Both the position numbers and the translations under genes were made by a program. Below are positions 21,601 to 33,439 of a stretch of DNA of 64,000 nucleotides, in pieces; positions within the stretch are counted from its first letter, which is position 1, and every line of letters starts with the position of its first letter. Below the pieces are notes generated by a model. It was not told the DNA's origin and made no database searches. It saw only the letters and a program-made list of their open reading frames with translations. This stretch comes from Strigamia acuminata (lineage: Eukaryota; Arthropoda; Chilopoda; Geophilomorpha; Linotaeniidae), in the NCBI GenBank assembly GCA_949358305.1, contig CASHSZ010000030.1, positions 21,903-85,902 on the forward strand. The letters run 5' to 3'.

Positions 21601-23408
21601 TGAAAATACACAATTGCATTTCTTGTAATCAAATTGAATAAACATCAGCCACGAGACCATTTGTCAACTCCGAGTGCAAACACTGCATACAAATTGCGTC
21701 GTTTTTTTCGTGCCGATAGATAAAATGAAGATTATGTTAATATTGTTAAAGCAAACAGCATTAAGCAAATCATGTGCATTTAGAGATTTTCTTGATCGAC
21801 CAAACGAGCTGGGAATATTTCATTACATCGCTGTGGAAAGCGGTGTCTTGTTCCGTGCTTGATTGGATCAACTTATATGAGCCTGAGAAAACCTCTTTAA
21901 AGAGAAATTTGCACCAAAAATCGTATATTAAATGGCGGGTTGGTAAAAAGGGGTAGGGAATTTAGTGGCTTGTGAATATTACACCACGGTACGTGGAGAA
22001 TTGCAAACTTAACGTCCTGGTGAAGAGTTTGAATGAGCTTTTGAGCTCGATTTGCAAGATTACAATTTTTGTGTGTTGGATTTGGAGAAGAGATGGACAT
22101 TTTGCTTTTTAGAAAATGAAAAAAAATGATATTTCAATTTTGTTTTGTTTTGTGTTAGTAGAGTTGGAATTGACGCAGACTGGTAGAGTAATGAGATTAA
22201 ATAATTGTGTTGCATTGCAGCAAAGCCAAAGATGAAATGGCAGGCGGAGAATTTTTTTTTTTTTTTTTTTGCTTGTAATTTTAGACGAATGGATATTGAG
22301 ATATTATGTTTAGAAAACTGTGCGTTTTATAAGACGTAGAAGAAAAAAATAGAAAGTTTTGAAGAATTAGAAAATAGGAATTTATATGAAACAAAAGAAA
22401 ATGAGAATTTCGTAAAATTGTAATATAGAAAATTGAAGAAAAATGAGAAAAATGGATCAAAATGAGAAAATTGAAGAAAAATGAGAAAAATGGATCAAAA
22501 TGAGAAAATTGAAGAAAAATGAGAAAAATGGATCAAAATGAGAAAATTAGAGCAAAATGGATCAAAATGAGAAAATTAAAGAAAAACGGATCAAAATGAG
22601 AAAATTAAAGAAAAATGGATCAAAATAAGAAAATTAGTGAAAAATTAAAGAAAAACGGATCAAAATGAGAAAATTAAAGAAAAATGGATCAAAATAAGAA
22701 AATTAGTGAAAAATTAGAGAAGTGAAAATTGGAGAAAAATGAAAAAACTGGAGAAAGATTAGAAAAGAGAAAATTAGAGAAATAATAGAAAATTGGAGAA
22801 ATTAGAAATTGAAAAGTTAGAGAAAAATTAGAAATTGGAAAGTTAGAGAAAAATTAGAAATTGAAAAGTTAGAGAAATATTAGAGAAGTGAAAATTGGAG
22901 AGAAATGAGAAAACTGGAGAAAAATTAGAAAAGAGAAATTTAGAGAAAAAATAGAAAATAGAAAATTGGAGAAATTAGAAATTGAAAAGTTAGAGAAAAA
23001 TTAGAACATAGAAAATTGAAGAAAGATGAGAAAATAGAAAATTGGAGAAAAATGAGAAAATAGAAAATTGGAGAAATTTGAAAATAGAAAATGTGAGAAA
23101 TTTGAAAATAGAATAAAATTTTGAAAATATTGAAAAATGGAAATTGATAACATCAAAATACTGATAAAAAAAATAAAATAAAAAAAACGATAAAAAATAA
23201 ATAAAAAAACAATAAAAATATTCAATTAATTTACCTGACAACAAAAATAGCAGCAATGATGACGATACAGCCGCAAACACTACAAATCGCTATAACTTTC
23301 CAATCAGGTTTCGAAATGCATATCTCCCCTTCAAATCCGCAAGGAGGAATGCTGGATGGCGGTTTGTCTCCAATCCAATGAATGGGAAAAGTTAAATCGA
23401 ATTCCTAA

Positions 23409-23445
<37 letters not shown>

Positions 23446-26400
23446 AATAAAAAAATAAAAAAAATTATAAAACTTTTCACTCGACCTCACATTGATTGAA
23501 AAGACTTGAGCAAATACCCCGAAATCTTAATAGACCTGCAACCCAACCTCTTTCTCTCACAGAAGGATTTTCAAAACTCAATTACTTTATTTCGCCTAAC
23601 GATCATCTCTCTGAGCCCCGCATTTTCGTCAACAGGAAATATTCACGACCAAAACCTATTATTTCCTACATTCGAACCGGAAAGGGCAATAAAAACTCAC
23701 TGGAATAGAAGAGTTTTCTCTATAGATAAATCCACCGACGGGTTTCATCCTTCGTTTAGCCGGCGAAGTTTCGTCCTCGACTAACGCCAACACAGTATAG
23801 TTTCCTTCCGAATCCCCATTTTCATCCACAAAAACTGTAGAGCCTTGAATACCTGCCAAACAAATCAAAAATAAAATAAAATAAAAAAATGAAAAAAATG
23901 TAAAAAAAAGTCAAAGTTTTGACATTTCTCATCAGAAAAATACATATATCATATTTTCAGAATACAAATTGACCTGCTTACTCTCAAAAGACCGTCCTCT
24001 GATGCGATTGAAGATGGCCGTTCCATTTCGAGGGTCATCTCCCTTCGCCAAAACTTCGCTCAATGCGCGCGCGTAAATCATGACAGCATCGTATGCGTGA
24101 GCGGCGTAAATGGGCACCTACAACAGATAATTCGGTTACTTTATGTGACAATTCAATAAATCTCCATTCCTTATTCAATTTGGAGCCCCGACAGAGGGGC
24201 TCGATACTGAGTTTCTACATTATAGTAACTAAACATTCTAAATAAATGGTCTATTTAATACATTTTAAAGAAAAGATGAAATTTTTGATTAGATTTGTTT
24301 CATTTTCTTCTAATAATGTTAGATTGATGCTAAACTTTAAAAAGAAAATCAATTGAAGCCGCATTCGATGCTTTTTTAAGCATTGGTCACTTTGTAGGTC
24401 AATGTTTTTTTCTCAAAAACTAATCACTTAAATTTAAGCCGCAATTACAATTTTACTGAAAAAATTGGCGGCATTCACCCCAGTTTACGATAAGGGGCCG
24501 TCCATAAATTACGTAACGCTAATTTTTGGATTTTTAGACCCCCTCCCCCCTGTAACAAAATCCTAACAAATCCACAAACCCCCTTAGAAAATTATGTAAC
24601 AAAACTAACCAACCCCCCCCCCCCCCCCCAATTTTGATATACAGTATATTAAATACAAATTTAGTACTTTTCAATTTTCTACATTTTCACACTTACATTT
24701 TTGTTAATAATTGTTAAAATGAATATTTCGACTTTAAACTTCATCTTCCCAAGGAAAAAAAAGAATAATAAATCAAGAAGCAATTATTTAAGTTAAATTT
24801 TCAAATTTTTAATAAGTAACTCCCCTTCCCCCCCTAAGACGTTACGTAATTTATGAACGACCCCTAAGTCTGTTGCTTCGTTGCCATGAACCAAAGATAA
24901 CATGGACACACATCCACTTGATCAGTGCGTTTTGCCACCGATGGCGCCACATAATGTATACCCGCACTGTATTCTGGGGTTACGACAGGTAACAAACATG
25001 CTTAGTTGGCAAGCAATGTCATCCAATCAGCGCACAGAACAACGAATCAATAGGAAATGACACACGGATACGTTTCCATGTTATCCTTGGTTCACGATTA
25101 AACTCTTCAACGAAAAGCACACTTTTAAGAGAAATTAAATTCGTTTTTGACGCTGTTAAGTGTTATGCGTTATGATTGCGGAGATGCGTTGCAATATTTA
25201 GGCAAATAGGATTATAAGCAGCAGGTTTGTGTTAAATGGGCAAACTTTAGCGATGATTGGAGGTAATTAAGGCTACTTAATTAGGAAAATGGGCACTCTT
25301 GCAGTGATTTCATGTTGGTTTTGAGCAATTAAGACTTAAAGCGAGTCGATTTCACCTGAACTGTGTCGAAGATCTTTTCATTGTAGGGGATTTGAATAAA
25401 TTTAGCCATTTCGATTTTCAGCTTCGCTTTGAAGTCGGCGTATTCAGAACTGGTTGCTGCGTACGGCGTCACTTTCAACACTGATCGAAAGGGTTCAGTG
25501 ATGGATGAAGTTGGGATGTCGCCATCGATTTCTACGAATTTGTAATCCGATGCTGGAAAAATAGAAAATGCAAAAAATATTCAAACCAAATATTTAAATA
25601 ATTTTAAAAAGTAATTAAAATCAAACTTACGCTGTAACATGTATTGATAGGGCATTGTGAGGTTGTAAACTTCATCGTCCACCGATATAATCACGTAATT
25701 GCCGTGCGACAACATGCCTGCATTGTACATCAGTCGAACGAAATCCACCAAAGCAATGCTGTCGCCGATGAACACATAAACTGAAAAATTAACAAAGTTC
25801 ACCCATTTTTTATTTATTTTTAATTATATAAGTATATTTATTTGACACGAACAATGGATGAGAAAAGGGCCCCATAAATCATAAATCCATCTCAGATGAT
25901 GCTGGGCAGTGTCCTCCGGTGACAAATGGAAAATTTCTTACTATTTTTTTTTATTTTATAATCCAATCAAACCATTTTTGTTACACACTGTTATTAAGCT
26001 CGCTAAAGAACTTGATACAGTGTTGACAGCATTAAAGAGCCTTGACTTTTGGCCACTGAATGCGAATCAATCATTTCTGAGAGCACGAATAATAAAAAAA
26101 AGTCATTCAACTCAGCACATTGTGAGGGCAGTAAAAGGGTCAGTTTACTTGAAAACAGTAACAAACATCTATCATACCTGTTTTTCTATCATTTTTGTTT
26201 TTAGAAAATTCGATTTTTGTGTGTTATTGAACAAGATAAAAGATAAATTGAAGCCTTGTTTTTGTTTACGAACTAAGCCTGTGGGCTAACAGATGCGCAG
26301 ACACCTCCTTCTCGCTCATTAGCGTCACGTGTTTACATAAACCACGAAACCAAAGTTGTTGACCTTCCTCAATGTCTGATTACATGCAAATTAAATGTCT

Positions 26401-29400
26401 CAAGTTATTTAATTAACATAGACAGTATTCATGTGAAAAATCTGCAACTTTTACAAAACATTGAGCTTGTTACTAACTCAGGGGTGAAAGTAAGCCGGAA
26501 CCCCCAAAAATGCCGTCGGAAGTGGATGTGAAGAAAAGGGACAACGTGTTAGCGTTAGCGTAAAACCAAAAGTGGTCCCGTTAAAGTTTGTTTACGGTGT
26601 AGGCACACTGCGCCAGGTAGTGCTCATACATTAATGACATCATAGAAACTCATAATAGTGCTCAACCAACTGCGTTCCATCGAGACATTTTAGACTTCTA
26701 AGTTAAACCTGATGTTTAGAAAGTCTAATGAAACGGTCATGTCTGTCTGTCCATCCGTCGTCATCGATTCCTCCAAAACTATAGCAGCTAGAGCCAAACG
26801 GGCAACTGCAATGAACTCAGCATACCTATATTACTATCCTAAGGTGTTTTCGTACTTCTCCGACCTCCAGTTTATTAAAAAAACCCGTTTTAGTACACTT
26901 TTAGCCTTTTTTTTTATGGAAATGACGTCACACGACGTCATTTCCGTAAACGAAGGAAGTACTTTTTTTTACGGAAATGACGTCATATGACAGGGTTTAG
27001 AAGTCTAATATGCAATGCTTCCCTGCATTACAGATGTTTACTTGCTTCTACTTTAACTCCTGTCTGAACTTGACAAAAGGTGCAGATTTAAAGAAAATGC
27101 GGAAGTAAAATTTGTTGTTTTATGTTAGTAAATTTGTGGAGAGATGTGTGGTTTTGATTGAGAAATCAGGTCTGATGATGCTATCATCATTTGCATGTCT
27201 GCAGGAAAACATGATACTGATCTCGTCCTGCAAAACAATGCCTATTTGTTTAATACCGTATACAACATTGCATGTAAATGTTGTTAATATACCCGTAGTG
27301 CGTGAGAACTATCACTGCTGCGAAGCTTTGTGCTGAAATGTAAACCCACCAAATTTATTTCCTTTCTTGCCTAATCAGGAAAGAAATAAATTTGTGGTTT
27401 CTAAAGGCTTTACATTTAAATTTATTTTAATCATATGCAAACACTAGAGCGATTTTTCAAACTGCTTGTGTTTGTATTGCCATTTTACTAGTTACTTTTA
27501 GAGTGTTTTCGTACAAAGTACCTGCAAAACTAGATTAACCAACCGCTCGTAAATCATTCCTAAGTCTGTGACATCGAGATTATATTATGTACACTATTTT
27601 CCCTTAGTTTTACACTAAAAATCCCTGGCTTTTACATTCACTGATTTTTTTTGTGATATCACAAAACCGAAACAGAAACATTTAAAACACGACTTTTAGA
27701 CTTCTAAACTCTATGTTTAGAAAGTCTAATAAAACGGTTCTGTCCGTCCGTCCGTCCGTCCGTCTGTCTGTCCGCATCAACTCCTCCCACTTATCTCAAC
27801 TTTAAGTTACTCGATTCAACTTTCTACGTTCTTTCTACTTTAAAAACATACACAATGAATAGCGCTTTAAAAAAAATAAAACTCACTTCTCGTCTTCCTG
27901 TATGTTTTCTCTATAGTCTCTTTGATTTCCTCCTGCAACGATGTTAGGTAATCAGGCAGAAAAAGAACAGATTGCACTGTCACCCCATTCTCTTTGGCTA
28001 AACCCTGTAGAAAGAAAAATTTGCATCATTTAACGAACACATAGGCCCATTAGGATTGTATTTAAATCGCTTTTCAATATTTATGAACCACTGGAGAGCT
28101 TAATTAGCCATTACTTAAATCTCATCTTGGAGAGTTTTCAAACATTTAAGACAAATCTTATCTCCACATGTATAGAGTGATTTATTGGCGCCGATTTTCA
28201 TAAATAGCGAAATTACCGATTTCATAAATCAAAAGACGTTTGGGATGAAAAAATTGAGTTTGCGGTAAAATGTGCAGTGCACGTTTTAATCTACAACTTA
28301 CTCGTAATGCTTCGGCAATCTCCAGCCAAACGGATCGATGTCCCACAATCATAGTTATGTGATTCCAATTATAGGTTTGCAATAAAGCCATTACAAATTT
28401 GGATACTTTGCTGCTCGGAGGCAAAGTTCGAGCAAATGTTGGAAATTGAGTTTTATCAGACACGCGTCTATCGGAGCATTTCTATAATTAAGAAACAAAC
28501 ACAAAAGTTAATTGCATAGAAATATAAGCAACAACCCTAGTGGTTAAGATAATATTAAAAAGTTTTACCGGTCTCATGTCAAAATGATGGATTGCATCAG
28601 CCGTATGTTGAATAAGAAAAAGTTAAATAGGAAAGTTGTGATGCATTAAAAAATGCTTAAAAGGAAGTAATTTGATGGATATTGTGATACAGTTCCTTTA
28701 AAGCATGTAATAACAACAAATTAATGTATTTTTTTCTATGTAAATATTTTCAAGGAAACAAAAAAGTTGACATTTATGCTTCCCAACTGTGAATTACAAT
28801 TGATTTCTACTCAGCAGGAAATCCATACTCCTAAATTCAACACAAGTCAGCTGAAGGGGAATGTGTTTTTCTCTATCCAATTCCACAGCAACTGTTTTAT
28901 AGTTATGGCTTGTGAGTTTTTTTTTTTGCTAAAACCTAAACCAGCAAAATGGTTTTCTATAAATTGTCATTGCTTCCATAAGAAAAAGCTCCATTAGATA
29001 AGGAAATTATGTTCCACACTTCTGTGAATACGAAAATTCCAAATCAAACTGCACAGAAAGAAATAAGCTAAAAATAACGTGCACATCTAGTTCTGGTTGA
29101 CTACTTTCTAACTCAGCTGTCAAACCTCCTGAAACACTCAAACAGCATCAGTAGTGGTGCAACAACCACAGCCATCCGGGTCAAATTCGTGTTAAATATT
29201 ATACATAAAGCAGCGGATCACCCAACAGGTGAATGAAGAGTCTCAAAAAATCAAAACGGAAACTAGATTTATTTTATTTTAATGTTTTTTTAATTAGTAC
29301 AAAAATGTAAAATAATAATAGCAAGAACAAAGAAAAATTCTGTTGTGTTCTACGCTGTTATTTTTATAATTGAAAACAGTTCCATTCGTAGCCCATCCAA

Positions 29401-32400
29401 CTAATTTCTATAGCGGTTGCACCACGGGCCTGAAAATCAGGTTGCGTCTGGGAATTCTAAATCAGATTGCACCTGGAGGCTTCAAAATCAGGTTGCACCT
29501 GGGGGCTTCAAAATCAGGTTGCACCTAGGGGCATTAAAATCAGGTTGCACTTGCAGCCTCAAAATCAAGTTGTGCCTGGGGACCTTGAAATAAGGTTGCA
29601 CATTGCACCTGAGGACTTCAAAACCAGATTCCGCCTAGGGCCTTGAAATCAGGTTGTCGTCATGTCCCTGCTCGCTTCTAATTGGCCTACGACATGTCCC
29701 TGCTCGGTTCTCATTGGCCTACGCATGCGAAATGCTGAAAAAGTTGACTTGAAGTCAACTGAGAAATTTCGCATGCGAACTGGCAAAATTTCGCGAGCGG
29801 TCGCTTTATTTCGAACGACACTTTGCGACATTGTAAACAAGCCTTAAAGTTGCACATTGCACCTCGGGGCCTCAAAATCAGGTTGGACTTAGAAGCCCCT
29901 AGAAGCAGAACTTCAACTTTTCAACCCCTCTGCTAAAATATATATGGGCCCCTCACCTTAAATTTAAACTTCGCGTCTGCTTAGTAGCAGAATTGCCAAC
30001 GTGTCTATGTTAAAAATATTTTAGTATCTTGCCCACAGATAATAAAAAAGACAAAGATTTAACCTAAAACATGGCTTCTCTTCCACTTACAATAACTATC
30101 AGAAGTAAAAATTCTTTATTGATCAAACCTGATCAACCGTTGCTAGGGGAAAATATGGAAGCTGCATGATGCCTTATATTGACAACAATACAATGAAAAT
30201 CTCTAATGTGCTCAAACCTGCACAATTCCTTATGGTACAAATATAACAGATGTTCTAATATTATAGTTGTAGGTGGGCCCGGTTTGTTTCCTGTCACCGC
30301 AATGCGGGGTTCTGTGTCCAGTAGTTCCGCCACTGGGGCCTCCGAAATGCTCACTTCACCACTAGCAGAAAATGCGTAAACGGATCACCAACGAATGCAC
30401 CAGATGTTTCAGATAGATCTTAAACTTTTCATTTCCGGAAAAATAATGTTCCAAAAAGTACCTTGGAACTTGAGCAGGGTGAAATGGCAAAGGATAATCT
30501 GCGCTACAAGATATAAAAGCCATTATGGGAGTTCCGCACGGGTAACCAGGGTCAAGATAATATTTTTTCTTGAGCACAAAAAGTAAAGTGGTCAATTAAA
30601 AAAATCAATTAGAAGACTCATTTCATTTCTACTGCCCCATTTCTTTTACTACTCAATCTGCAGTGGGAGATAACCTTTACACATGTATCCCATACATTTA
30701 ATTAAAAACTTTCCAATATCTCGAGTGTCGAGTTGGTTTTCTCGATAAACCGGGCCCATAGCGAAGAAATATTTAATGATGTATTTTTAGTCAAGTGATA
30801 AATTTTCTCTTCTGACTCATGGAAAATAGAATAATGGGTAATTATGTTGGTGTTTTTGCTACTTTTACAACTGTTGGGAACAGCTGAGTATTTTAAAATG
30901 ATATAAAAGGTGTTCCTTTATGTGTTGGTGGATTCCAACAGACTGCATGTCTGTTTGTTGGTTCTTTTTTTTATTATTATTCATCCTGTATGACGATTCC
31001 ACTTTATCCTTTCACCTTCCTGAAGAATGGAGTGTTGCTATTTATAATACACTTTATCAATGTGTGTATCACTAAAGGTGCAATCTGCAGTTTAATAGAT
31101 TATGGGATTAAAATGGATGTATTATGTAACTGAAATTTTATTTTTAAAATAAAAATAGAAATTAAATTAAATAAATAAGTCGATGCAAATAAGGTGTAAA
31201 AATAAATTCAGGTCTGGAACATGTTGCAATTGGCGTCCCACTGAGGTGTTTGAATTTGTCCACCCACACTTCTCCGAAAGCTAAGAAAAATAAGTTTCCG
31301 ATGTTTTTTTTTTCGGGATAAATTCATGACACAACTTTTGTTCACGATTTATAACATATTGGAACCCACGTCACGTTTTATGGCATTTACTTTATCTCGG
31401 TGGCAACGGCAACCAACCACCTGAGACACACAAATGTGCTCATCACAATTCATCGCAATAAACGTTGACACTTTATTACAACTACAATCCAGCAAAAAGC
31501 AGACAAAAATCAAAGTGACACTTGTTTTATTTATTTAATATTTTGTTATTAGTTTTTTTGTTTTTATTGTATTTTACGGAGTAATATTTTATTCTGTTTT
31601 TGAAATGGATTTCTCCTCATTTCACTTCATTTATTCCTACGCAGGTAATTTAAATTAGGTCAAAGCCAATATGTTTATTGCTTTTCAAGTTAATTAACAT
31701 TGGCAAACCAACATCCTTGTGGAATAAAAATTGAAAGTAAAAATTTAAAATTCTGATTATTTCATTCATTTTATTGCATAAAATTTGTTATTTATTTAAA
31801 CTAGAATCAGTCGTCAAAGGGTTATTCACAGAAGATTATGAGATAAACTGTTTTTGTTGATGTGTTATTTTTAACCATGAGTCATAGAATTTAATTTCAA
31901 TTTTTTTTATATATATATATATTTGAAACATAAAGCGCTTCACTAAATGATAAAATCTAGTTTCTATACACTTGACCTTGTAAACAACTCCTAAGCCTTG
32001 ACATTGAAAACAGATGAAACAGGTGTGTTTTCAAGCAGGAAAAACGTTTAAAAGAAATTTTTTCAATATAAAATATCTTTAAAAAATAAACAAATAAATA
32101 AATAAATAAATAAATAAATACATCCAATTCTGTTTTTACATGCTCTTTTTTTAACACAATTTTAATTCAAGTCTAGAAAAATAAATTGACAAGATTTCTT
32201 TTGATTCAACATGTTTTTTTTTATAAAAACCTTTTCAAAAAATCGTGCTTTAAGTATTTTTGGTGTTTGTATCTTTTAACATCACCAAACAAAACACAAG
32301 CACCTTATTACACGTTTTCCGGTAGATCCGTGTAAAAACAGAACGAGGCGTAAAATAAATAAATAAATAAAAAACAAAAATAAATTCCCAAATAGCGAAG

Positions 32401-32886
32401 TTGGTTAGTTTCCCGCACATGCACCTCCTTATCGCAATCGGCAAACCAAACACGACAAAAAAATCCCTCCCAATAAATTGAAGCAAACAGAGATATACTC
32501 ACATAAGTTATCATGGGCAGATTCCAGGCCGCAGCAACCAACGCTTCCGAATGACAACTTTCGTCCGGTCCTATAAAAGCCACCACACCGCTCTTCATCC
32601 AACTGGTCATGTGTCTGATGGACATGTAACTGCCCGAGCCGCCCGCATTCTCCAACGAATAATTGAGTGTGTGTGCCGGAAGCAGCCGGGCGTCGGAATT
32701 CACCTTATTCACCGCCAACGGAACCGCGCCGGCAATCAGTTTGCCCTCCGCGGCAAAAGGTTGCAAAAAGCCGATGACGAGTTGGTCGGGCGCAGGTGTG
32801 CACAAGGTGCCCGAGCACAGCAGAGCGAGGTGGACGATGGTGCTGGAAAGTGCACGCGCAGCAGTCGGGGGCTGACGGGATCCCAT
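15947..32886 (-). CDS. Receptor-type (membrane) guanylyl cyclase, natriuretic-peptide-receptor-like, 20 exons
   Basis: The enzyme makes cGMP from GTP at the plasma membrane in response to an extracellular ligand. Exons, 5' to 3' on the minus strand: 32886-32503, 28481-28302, 28004-27887, 25780-25631, 25552-25356, 24117-23982, 23852-23701, 23404-23235, 21599-21491, 19958-19779, 19717-19613, 19553-19482, 19408-19243, 19126-18977, 18905-18722, 18669-18529, 18467-18344, 17584-17242, 16579-16488, 16426-15947. All introns are GT-AG and all phases agree, giving 1210 aa. The start ATG at 32886 gives a good signal peptide; an in-frame ATG at 32958 is an alternative. Domain order is ANF-receptor ectodomain, membrane helix, kinase homology, linker coil, cyclase, tail. 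The ligand cannot be told from sequence. Confidence 0.92.
16812..17102. repeat. 20-21 bp tandem repeat (about 14 copies) in cyclase intron 18
   Basis: The unit is GTGCTATTTCAGATGAAAAA. The earlier copies are 20 bp and the later ones gain one A or G. It is a minisatellite inside an intron. Both plus-strand frames stay open across it, which produces spurious repetitive ORFs. Confidence 0.85.
17681..18302. mobile_element. Pogo/Tigger-type MITE in cyclase intron 17
   Basis: The left end (GAGTCAAACCTCGTTATAAC) and right end (reverse complement CAGTCGAGCCTCGTTATAAT) form inverted repeats of the type seen in Tigger/pogo elements. About 620 bp, with no transposase ORF. The interior is more GC-rich than the flanks, and a few motifs there could derive from another repeat. 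Confidence 0.6.
18722..21599 (-). CDS. Cyclase exons 9-15: kinase homology domain (pseudokinase)
   Basis: Begins with the family-typical '[17 protein letters not shown]' after the membrane. Kinase-like motifs follow in order: '[16 protein letters not shown]', '[13 protein letters not shown]', 'ISDYGL', 'LWKAPELL' and '[17 protein letters not shown]'. The catalytic HRD is HGN at 664-666 and DFG reads DYG at 684-686, as expected of the regulatory, catalytically dead domain of this family. The exon 13-14 join crosses a TAAA microsatellite. Confidence 0.88.
19134..19216. repeat. (TAAA)n microsatellite in cyclase intron 13
   Basis: A nearly pure TAAA run lies directly upstream (minus strand) of exon 14. 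On the minus strand it forms a T-rich tract next to the acceptor. Confidence 0.9.
22330..23160. repeat. Purine-rich degenerate tandem repeat in cyclase intron 8
   Basis: About 830 bases are almost only A and G on the plus strand. They are built from variants of GAGAAAATTGAAGAAAAATG and related 15-40 bp units. The strand bias is strong and continuous. Confidence 0.8.
23235..23404 (-). CDS. Cyclase exon 8: juxtamembrane Cys region and transmembrane helix
   Basis: The exon starts in phase 0 and ends in phase 2. It encodes the conserved 'PPCGFEGE' juxtamembrane stretch, then one hydrophobic helix at residues 476-495 ('[20 protein letters not shown]'). The single helix separates the ligand-binding part from the cytoplasmic part. 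Confidence 0.85.
23701..32886 (-). CDS. Cyclase exons 1-7: signal peptide and ligand-binding ectodomain
   Basis: Residues 1-439. The start '[15 protein letters not shown]' runs into a hydrophobic stretch ('[14 protein letters not shown]'), a typical signal peptide. The region then matches the ANF-receptor ligand-binding fold (periplasmic-binding-protein type I). Landmarks are 'VIGFLQPF', '[19 protein letters not shown]' in exon 1, '[14 protein letters not shown]' and 'WNHITMIVG' in exon 2, and '[15 protein letters not shown]' in exon 6. Intron 1 is about 4 kb. Introns here hold several MITEs and a 26-29 bp satellite. Confidence 0.85.
24492..24867. mobile_element. MITE with GGGGCCGTCCATAAATTACG-type ends, in cyclase intron 5
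   Basis: The ends are inverted repeats of about 28 bp with three mismatches (AGGGGCCGTCCATAAATTAC against the reverse complement of the right end). The interior has C-rich runs and no ORF. Ends of this kind are widespread in animal genomes; I did not assign the superfamily. Confidence 0.7.
26690..27008. mobile_element. MITE with TTAGACTTCTAA ends, in cyclase intron 3
   Basis: TTAGACTTCTAA (26690-26701) and TTAGAAGTCTAA (26997-27008) are an inverted pair. The interior has a GTCTGTCTGTCC run and three copies of GGAAATGACGTCA, two of them facing each other. No ORF. Confidence 0.6.
27577..27640 (+). repeat. Fragment related to the foldback at 35306-35563
   Basis: About 54 bases match, with few changes, the reverse complement of the right arm of the foldback at 35532-35585. 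It is a single arm only, so probably a truncated copy. Confidence 0.55.
27696..27790 (+). repeat. Second, partial copy of the TTAGACTTCTAA MITE
   Basis: The first ~60 bases repeat the left end of the element at 26690. The TCCG/TCTG microsatellite that follows is longer here, and no right end was found before the next exon. Confidence 0.55.
29427..29890. repeat. 26-29 bp satellite interrupted by a hairpin-bearing insert, in cyclase intron 1
   Basis: Units of TCAAAATCAGGTTGCACCTG fill 29427-29660 and resume at 29848-29890. The ~190 bp between them hold two near-identical copies of CATGTCCCTGCTCG and an inverted repeat around 29722-29777 (CGCATGCGAAAT / ATTTCGCATGCG). The insert probably landed inside an existing array. 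Confidence 0.65.
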
Positions 32887-33200
32887 GAGTGTGTCCTCGC
32901 TGTTCGGGACGCTTTTCAAGTGGGCAGGAAGAAGAGGAGGAGGACGAGAGCATCGCACCGCTCGCGTGCATCAATCAAGCAAGGAGTCGCGACGAGCAAA
33001 GGGGACGAACACCAACCTTCATCACAGCCCATTGCCTGCTCCTGACAAGCCGCAGCAAAGCCTGCACGCACTTATTATCAGTTCCAATCTTCTCCCAGCA
33101 TCCCGTGCGATGCGCGCGCTCTTTCACGCGGCCGGTGCAGCGCCACGTGCGGCCGGTGACAGAATGCGGCCAATGTTAGGAGGAAATAAAGTGCGGGCTT
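32887..33200 (-). promoter_or_regulatory. GC-rich 5' flank of the cyclase gene
   Basis: A local GC-rich island in AT-rich DNA lies directly upstream of exon 1 and is the expected position of promoter and 5' UTR. No TATA box is evident. Plus-strand ORFs here are shadows of the GC-rich composition. Confidence 0.4.
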
Positions 33201-33260
33201 AGTTTGAGGGTTTTTTTTATAGGAAAATTGGAATTACTGTACTCCCAATTCTGTTCGCTG

Positions 33261-33377
33261 TAGCTGCATTTAAAAAGACACGCTTTTAGTATTTTTCGTG
33301 TTTGTATCTTTTAACATCTGAAAACAAAAAACACAAACACGTTTAACACTTATAACACGACTGTTTGAATGCAGCTA
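33261..33377. mobile_element. Small MITE, 117 bp, upstream of the cyclase gene
   Basis: TAGCTGCATTTAAA (33261-33274) faces TTTGAATGCAGCTA (33364-33377), 13 of 14 paired. Inside, a 36-bp segment (33283-33318) is almost identical to 32248-32283 in intron 1, so exon 1 is flanked by direct copies. Confidence 0.5.
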
Positions 33378-33439
33378 GTTTATTTATTTACGTTTTTCTT
33401 TTCTATACCGTGTAAAAACAAAATTGGGTGTATTTATTC

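Noticed and set aside
22990-23280. Phe/Leu-rich minus-strand ORF
   Set aside because: Comes from the purine-rich intron repeat plus the transmembrane exon read in the wrong frame.
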